A DNA stretch of 9,902 nucleotides from Magnetococcales bacterium (GTDB lineage: Bacteria > Pseudomonadota > Magnetococcia > Magnetococcales > Magnetaquicoccaceae). Position numbers and translations under genes: made by a program. Of this stretch, positions 6,472 to 9,902 are shown piece by piece; position 1 is the stretch's first letter, and the number at the start of each line of letters is the position of its first letter. The stretch covers positions 1 to 9,902 of the forward strand of contig JADGCE010000101.1 of NCBI GenBank assembly GCA_015229095.1, in the 5' to 3' direction. Below the pieces are notes generated by a model. The model saw nothing but the letters and a program-made list of their open reading frames with translations. It did no database searches and was not told where the DNA came from.

Positions 6472-8178
6472 ATGCAATTAACGGGCGCGGAAATTGTGGT
6501 GCGGTGCCTGCTGGAAGAGGGAGTCCGGGTGGTCTTTGGCTATCCGGGCGGAGCGGCACTCTATATCTACGACGAAATGCATAAGCAGGAGGAGCGGTTG
6601 ACCCATTTCCTGGTACGCCATGAACAGGGTGCCTTGCATGCTGCCGATGGCTATGCCCGGGTTACGGGGGAGGTGGGGGTTGCCCTGGTCACCTCCGGTC
6701 CGGGGGCCACCAATGCGGTGACCGGCTTGGCCACCGCCTATATGGACTCCATCCCCATTCTCTGCATCTCGGCGCAGGTGCCGGTGCCCCTGATTGGCAA
6801 CGATGCCTTTCAGGAGGTGGATACCGTGGGCATTACCCGTTCATGCACCAAGCACAACTATCTGGTGCGTGATGTCCGGGATTTGGCCCGGGTGCTGCGG
6901 GAGGCCTTCTATATCGCCAAAAGCGGACGGCCTGGCCCGGTTCTGGTGGACATTCCCAAGGATGTCAGCAACACGCTCTGCGAATATACCCCCCCTGACG
7001 GCGATGTGACGATCCGTTCCTATCGTCCCACCATCAAGGGCCATATGCGGCAGATCCGGCGTGCGGTGGAAATGTTGCAGGCCGCCAAACGCCCTCTGCT
7101 CTACACGGGAGGAGGTGTCGTCCTCGCCAATGCCTCGAAGGGGTTGCAACAGCTGACCCGCACCCTGAACCTGCCTATCACCAATACCCTGATGGGGTTG
7201 GGCTCCTTTCCGGCCACGGATGGCCGTTTTATCGGCATGTTGGGCATGCACGGCACCTATGAGGCCAACATGGCGGTCTCCCACTGTGACTTGCTGGTGG
7301 CCATCGGGGCCCGTTTTGACGATCGGGTGACCGGCAAGGTTGCCGATTTTGCCACCCAGGCGAAAATCATCCATATCGACGTGGACCCCACATCCATCTC
7401 CAAAAATGTGCGGGTGGATCTGCCTATTGTGGGCGATGTGCGCGCCGTGCTGGAGCAGATCAATGCCCTGATTCAGGAGGAAAACTGTGCGGAGAAACAG
7501 GAGGATATCCTGCGCTGGTGGGAACAGATCGAGGCGTGGCGCGCCAAAAATTGTCTGCATTTCACCCAGGATGACCGGGTCATCGAATCCCAGTATGTGA
7601 TCCAAACCCTCTGCAATCTGACCAGAGGCCAGGCCATCATCAGTACCGATGTGGGCCAGCATCAAATGTGGGCCGCCCAGTTTTATGAATTTCAATATCC
7701 CCGGCACTGGCTGACCTCTGGTGGGCTGGGCACGATGGGTTATGGCTTGCCCGCCGCCATCGGCGCCCAGGTGGCCAGACCCAACAAGCCGGTCATCGTC
7801 ATCACCGGAGATGGTTCCATCCAGATGAACATCCAGGAGCTGGGCACCTGCCTGCAATACCGCTTGCCCGTCAAGATTGTCATTCTGAACAACGGCTTTC
7901 TCGGCATGGTGCGCCAGTGGCAGGAATTTTTCTACAACAAGCGCTATGCGCAGACCGACCTGGAGATTGCGCCGGACTTTGTCAAACTGGCCGAGGCTTA
8001 CGGGGCGTTGGGCCTGCGTACCGACCGGCCTGACGAGGTGGAATCCATTCTGCGCCAGGGGTTGGAGCATCCCGGTACGGTGCTGATGGATTTTCGGGTT
8101 CGTCGGGAGGCCAATGTCTACCCCATGGTGCCCGCAGGCAAGGCTCTGAATGAAATGCTGCTGGGCGAGCTACTGTAA
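6472..8178 (+). CDS. ilvB: Acetohydroxyacid synthase (acetolactate synthase) large subunit
   Basis: This is the catalytic subunit of the thiamine diphosphate enzyme that condenses two pyruvates to acetolactate, or pyruvate with 2-ketobutyrate to acetohydroxybutyrate. It is the first common step of branched-chain amino acid synthesis and acts in the cytoplasm. The 568-aa product has the full three-domain layout. Catalytic Glu51 is in RHEQGALHAADGYAR, and TSGPGATNAVTG (74-85) and GRPGPVLVDIPKDV (152-165) follow. The middle domain has MGLGSFPATD and GMLGMHGTYEANM (255-267). The ThDP/Mg motif runs from GDGS (447-450) to NN (473-474), and Trp483 lies in MVRQWQ. By recalled sequence it is closest to the E. 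coli IlvI (isozyme III) type. AGGAG (6460-6464) lies 7 nt before the ATG. ilvN follows 27 bp later. I see no leader peptide or attenuator upstream. Confidence 0.98.
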   Translation: MQLTGAEIVVRCLLEEGVRVVFGYPGGAALYIYDEMHKQEERLTHFLVRHEQGALHAADGYARVTGEVGVALVTSGPGATNAVTGLATAYMDSIPILCISAQVPVPLIGNDAFQEVDTVGITRSCTKHNYLVRDVRDLARVLREAFYIAKSGRPGPVLVDIPKDVSNTLCEYTPPDGDVTIRSYRPTIKGHMRQIRRAVEMLQAAKRPLLYTGGGVVLANASKGLQQLTRTLNLPITNTLMGLGSFPATDGRFIGMLGMHGTYEANMAVSHCDLLVAIGARFDDRVTGKVADFATQAKIIHIDVDPTSISKNVRVDLPIVGDVRAVLEQINALIQEENCAEKQEDILRWWEQIEAWRAKNCLHFTQDDRVIESQYVIQTLCNLTRGQAIISTDVGQHQMWAAQFYEFQYPRHWLTSGGLGTMGYGLPAAIGAQVARPNKPVIVITGDGSIQMNIQELGTCLQYRLPVKIVILNNGFLGMVRQWQEFFYNKRYAQTDLEIAPDFVKLAEAYGALGLRTDRPDEVESILRQGLEHPGTVLMDFRVRREANVYPMVPAGKALNEMLLGELL

Positions 8179-8205
8179 AACACGAGAGAATCGGGGACAA
8201 CAGGC

Positions 8206-8703
8206 ATGAGACACATCATATCTGTACTGGTGGAAAACGAGGCCGGGGTGTTGTCCCGGGTTGCCGGGCTTTTTTCCGCGCGGGGTTTTAACGTGGAAAG
8301 CTTGACCGTTGCCCCGGTGGGCACGGGGGAGACCTCCCGCATCACCCTGGTGACCGCCGGGGATGGGCCCATCATTGAACAAATTCTCAAACAGTTGAAC
8401 AAATTGGTCCCGGTCATCCAGGTGACCGATCTGAGTGACAGCCCGCATGTGGGACGGGAGCTGCTGCTGGTCAAGGTCTTGACGGAAGCAGGGCACCCGG
8501 AGCGGGGGGGGCGGCAAGAGGTGCTGAATATTGTCCAGATTTTCCAGGCACGGGTCGTCGATGCCACCCCTGGGTCGCTGATCATTGAGGTGACGGGCAG
8601 TGCCGACAAGCTGGATGCCTGCCTGGCCCTGTTGGAGCCCTACGGCGTGGCGGATATGGTGCGTACCGGTCAGGTGGCACTGGCCCGGGGCAGTCGGAAA
8701 TAG
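8206..8703 (+). CDS. ilvN: Acetohydroxyacid synthase small (regulatory) subunit
   Basis: This subunit activates the large subunit and carries the feedback site for valine. The 165-aa product matches the E. coli IlvH length (163 aa). The N-terminal ACT domain (about 1-75) reads HIISVLVENEAGVLSRVAGLF (3-23) then ARGFNVESLTVAP (25-37). Gly14 lies in the conserved NEAGVLSRV turn that forms the effector site in characterised relatives. The C-terminal domain (about 80-160) contains RELLLVKV, EVLNIVQIFQARVVD and a VEVTG-like IIEVTGSADKLDACL stretch. A moderate GGGGAC ribosome site (8193-8198) precedes ATG 8206. It sits 27 bp after ilvB, so the two subunits are almost certainly co-transcribed. The symbol ilvH would be equally acceptable. 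Confidence 0.97.
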   Translation: MRHIISVLVENEAGVLSRVAGLFSARGFNVESLTVAPVGTGETSRITLVTAGDGPIIEQILKQLNKLVPVIQVTDLSDSPHVGRELLLVKVLTEAGHPERGGRQEVLNIVQIFQARVVDATPGSLIIEVTGSADKLDACLALLEPYGVADMVRTGQVALARGSRK

Positions 8704-8750
8704 TTTTTAAAACAGTTGTCCACATTTTGCCTGCATAAGGAACCCTCTGA

Positions 8751-9767
8751 ATGAAAGTGTTTTACGACCGTGACGCCGATCTGGCGCATCTGAAAGCGAA
8801 AAAGATAGCCATCATCGGCTATGGTTCCCAGGGACATGCCCATGCCCAAAATCTGAGAGATTCCGGCATGGATGTGGTGGTGGGCTTGCGCGCAGGCTCC
8901 AGTTCCTGGAAAAAGGCGGAAAATGCGGGTCTGGCCGTGGCCGAGATCGCCCAGGCGGTCAGCGGGGCCGATGTGGTCATGCTTCTGGCCCCGGATGAGC
9001 ATCAAGCCCGCATCTATCGGGAAAACATTGCTCCCCACATGAAGGCCGGTGCCTCTCTGGCCTTTGCCCATGGTTTCAACATCCATTTCGGGCAGATTGA
9101 GCCTCCCCTGGAGTGCGATGTTTTTCTGGCCGCTCCCAAGGGACCAGGGCATCTGGTACGGGCGGAATATACCCGTGGTGGGGGCGTGCCCACCTTGATT
9201 GCCATCCATCAGGATTTTTCCCGCGAGGCGCAACGCACGGCCCTGGCCTATGCCTCCGCCATCGGCGGTGGTCGGGCTGGCATCATCGAGACCAATTTCC
9301 GGGAGGAGACCGAGACCGATCTGTTCGGCGAGCAGGCGGTTTTGTGCGGCGGTATTTCTGCGTTGATTCAGGCCGGTTTTGAGACGTTGGTGGAGGCGGG
9401 TTATGCGCCGGAGATGGCCTATTTTGAGTGCCTGCACGAGACCAAGTTGATTGTCGATCTGATCTATGAAGGCGGTATCGCCAACATGCGCTATTCCATC
9501 TCCAATACGGCGGAATATGGGGATGTTACCCGGGGACCGAGGGTGATCACCGAAGCGACCAAGCAGGAGATGAAGCGCATTCTCGAAGAGATCCAGAGTG
9601 GGGAGTTTGCCCGTGAGTGGATCCTGGAAAATATGGCCGGACGGCCCCGCTTTCAGGCTTTGCGGCGGCGTGGCCAGCAGCATCCCATCGAAGAGTTGGG
9701 CCGCAATCTGCGGGCCATGATGCCCTGGATTCAAAAGGGGCAGTTGGTGGACAAGAGTAAAAATTAA
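8751..9767 (+). CDS. ilvC: Ketol-acid reductoisomerase, class I (short form)
   Basis: The enzyme isomerises and reduces acetolactate or acetohydroxybutyrate to the dihydroxy acids, using NADPH and Mg2+. It takes the product of the two genes before it. The 338-aa product is the standard class I length (the E. coli enzyme is the longer class II). The Rossmann motif is IIGYGSQGHAHAQNL (21-35). The cofactor loop LRAGSSSWKKAE (46-57), with Arg47 and Ser50-Ser52, suggests NADPH preference. His107 is in FAHGFN, and KGPGH is at 130-134. Metal ligands Asp190 and Glu194 lie in TETDLFGEQAVLCGG, and Glu226 and Glu230 in ECLHETK. Ser251 is in YSISNTAEYG. AAGGA (8737-8741) lies 9 nt before ATG 8751. The 47-bp gap from ilvN has no convincing promoter. 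Confidence 0.98.
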   Translation: MKVFYDRDADLAHLKAKKIAIIGYGSQGHAHAQNLRDSGMDVVVGLRAGSSSWKKAENAGLAVAEIAQAVSGADVVMLLAPDEHQARIYRENIAPHMKAGASLAFAHGFNIHFGQIEPPLECDVFLAAPKGPGHLVRAEYTRGGGVPTLIAIHQDFSREAQRTALAYASAIGGGRAGIIETNFREETETDLFGEQAVLCGGISALIQAGFETLVEAGYAPEMAYFECLHETKLIVDLIYEGGIANMRYSISNTAEYGDVTRGPRVITEATKQEMKRILEEIQSGEFAREWILENMAGRPRFQALRRRGQQHPIEELGRNLRAMMPWIQKGQLVDKSKN

Positions 9768-9768
9768 C

Positions 9769-9800
9769 TTCCTGGGGGGGCAGCGGTTGCTGCCCCCCCG
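9769..9800 (+). terminator. Stable hairpin just after ilvC, without a T-tract
   Basis: A perfect 11-bp stem pairs 9774-9784 with 9789-9799 around a GGTT loop, starting six bases after the ilvC stop. The 13 bases at 9769-9781 are identical to 6298-6310 in copy 2, so this is probably a fifth member of the hairpin family that lacks the C-rich segment and T-tract. Without a T-tract it is a poor intrinsic terminator on its own. It could stabilise the ilvC mRNA 3' end while termination happens at the full copy about 75 bp further on. Confidence 0.45.
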
Positions 9801-9821
9801 TGGTATGGGTTGTCTCTATTC

Positions 9822-9902
9822 GGCCACGATCATCGTCTTGGCCACCTCTGGGGGAGGCGGAGAACCGCCTCCCCCAGACCCCCTCCACCCTTCTTTTTTA
9901 AT
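9822..9902 (+). repeat. Dispersed hairpin repeat, copy 3
   Basis: Paired GGCC flanks (9822-9825, 9840-9843) are followed by a perfect stem of 13 bp (9848-9860 with 9865-9877; a further T-A pair at 9847/9878 is possible) and an AGAA loop. Then come a C-rich segment (9879-9890) and a T-rich run (9891-9899). Positions 9865-9892 are the exact reverse complement of 10-37 in copy 1. The window ends right at the edge of the element, so it may extend further. Confidence 0.75.
9848..9899 (+). terminator. Likely terminator of the ilvBNC unit
   Basis: A GC-rich stem of 13-14 bp is followed by a C-rich spacer and TTCTTTTTT. As in copy 2, the upstream arm (9850-9860) can also pair with the distal segment 9879-9889 (about 9 of 11 positions), bringing the T-tract next to the stem. 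It is correctly oriented, about 80 bp after the ilvC stop, with no gene between. Confidence 0.5.

Noticed and set aside
6841..8070. Long open frame on the minus strand opposite ilvB (409 codons)
   Set aside because: It lies wholly inside a clear ilvB gene, has a low-complexity His/Gly/Gln-rich product typical of antisense of GC-rich coding DNA, and no family motif. The same applies to minus-strand frames at 190-1224, 2750-3778, 3893-4717 and 8670-9734.
8716..8724. DnaA-box-like TTGTCCACA between ilvN and ilvC
   Set aside because: It is a single isolated near-match with no cluster, AT-rich region or origin genes nearby, so most likely chance.

Overview
The window carries ten complete protein genes, all on the + strand and densely packed, in GC-rich DNA. 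It reads as ordinary proteobacterial chromosome. The order queA-tgt-yajC-secD-secF is a well-known proteobacterial arrangement, and ilvB-ilvN-ilvC is the standard branched-chain amino acid block. The C-rich hairpin repeats with long T-tracts between transcription units make me think of Magnetococcales-like (magnetotactic lineage) genomes. That is an impression from memory, not something the window proves.

Layout. Positions 1-87 hold an inverted-orientation hairpin repeat. Positions 187-2384 hold queA and tgt, which overlap by 4 bp and make two steps of tRNA queuosine modification. After a 133-bp gap come yajC, secD and secF (2518-5457), the accessory membrane part of the Sec translocon. A 132-aa protein of unknown function (5454-5852) overlaps secF by 4 bp, and a stand-alone CheY-like receiver (5909-6274) follows. 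Positions 6282-6427 hold two hairpin repeats lying tail to tail. Positions 6472-9767 hold ilvB, ilvN and ilvC, encoding acetohydroxyacid synthase (large and regulatory subunits) and ketol-acid reductoisomerase, the first two common steps of valine, leucine and isoleucine synthesis. Positions 9769-9902 hold a tail-less hairpin and another full repeat.

The genes look like two co-directional transcription units, queA through the receiver gene and ilvBNC, each bounded by members of the same hairpin family. That family is the most unusual thing here: five modules in under 10 kb, all in intergenic DNA, in both orientations, with a conserved plan (paired GGCC flank, GC-rich hairpin, C-rich segment, T-tract). 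It resembles REP/BIME elements and probably also acts in transcription termination. I saw no tRNA or rRNA gene, no CRISPR array, no transposase and no clearly foreign gene. The coding content is housekeeping, and I do not see evidence for a new multi-gene system.
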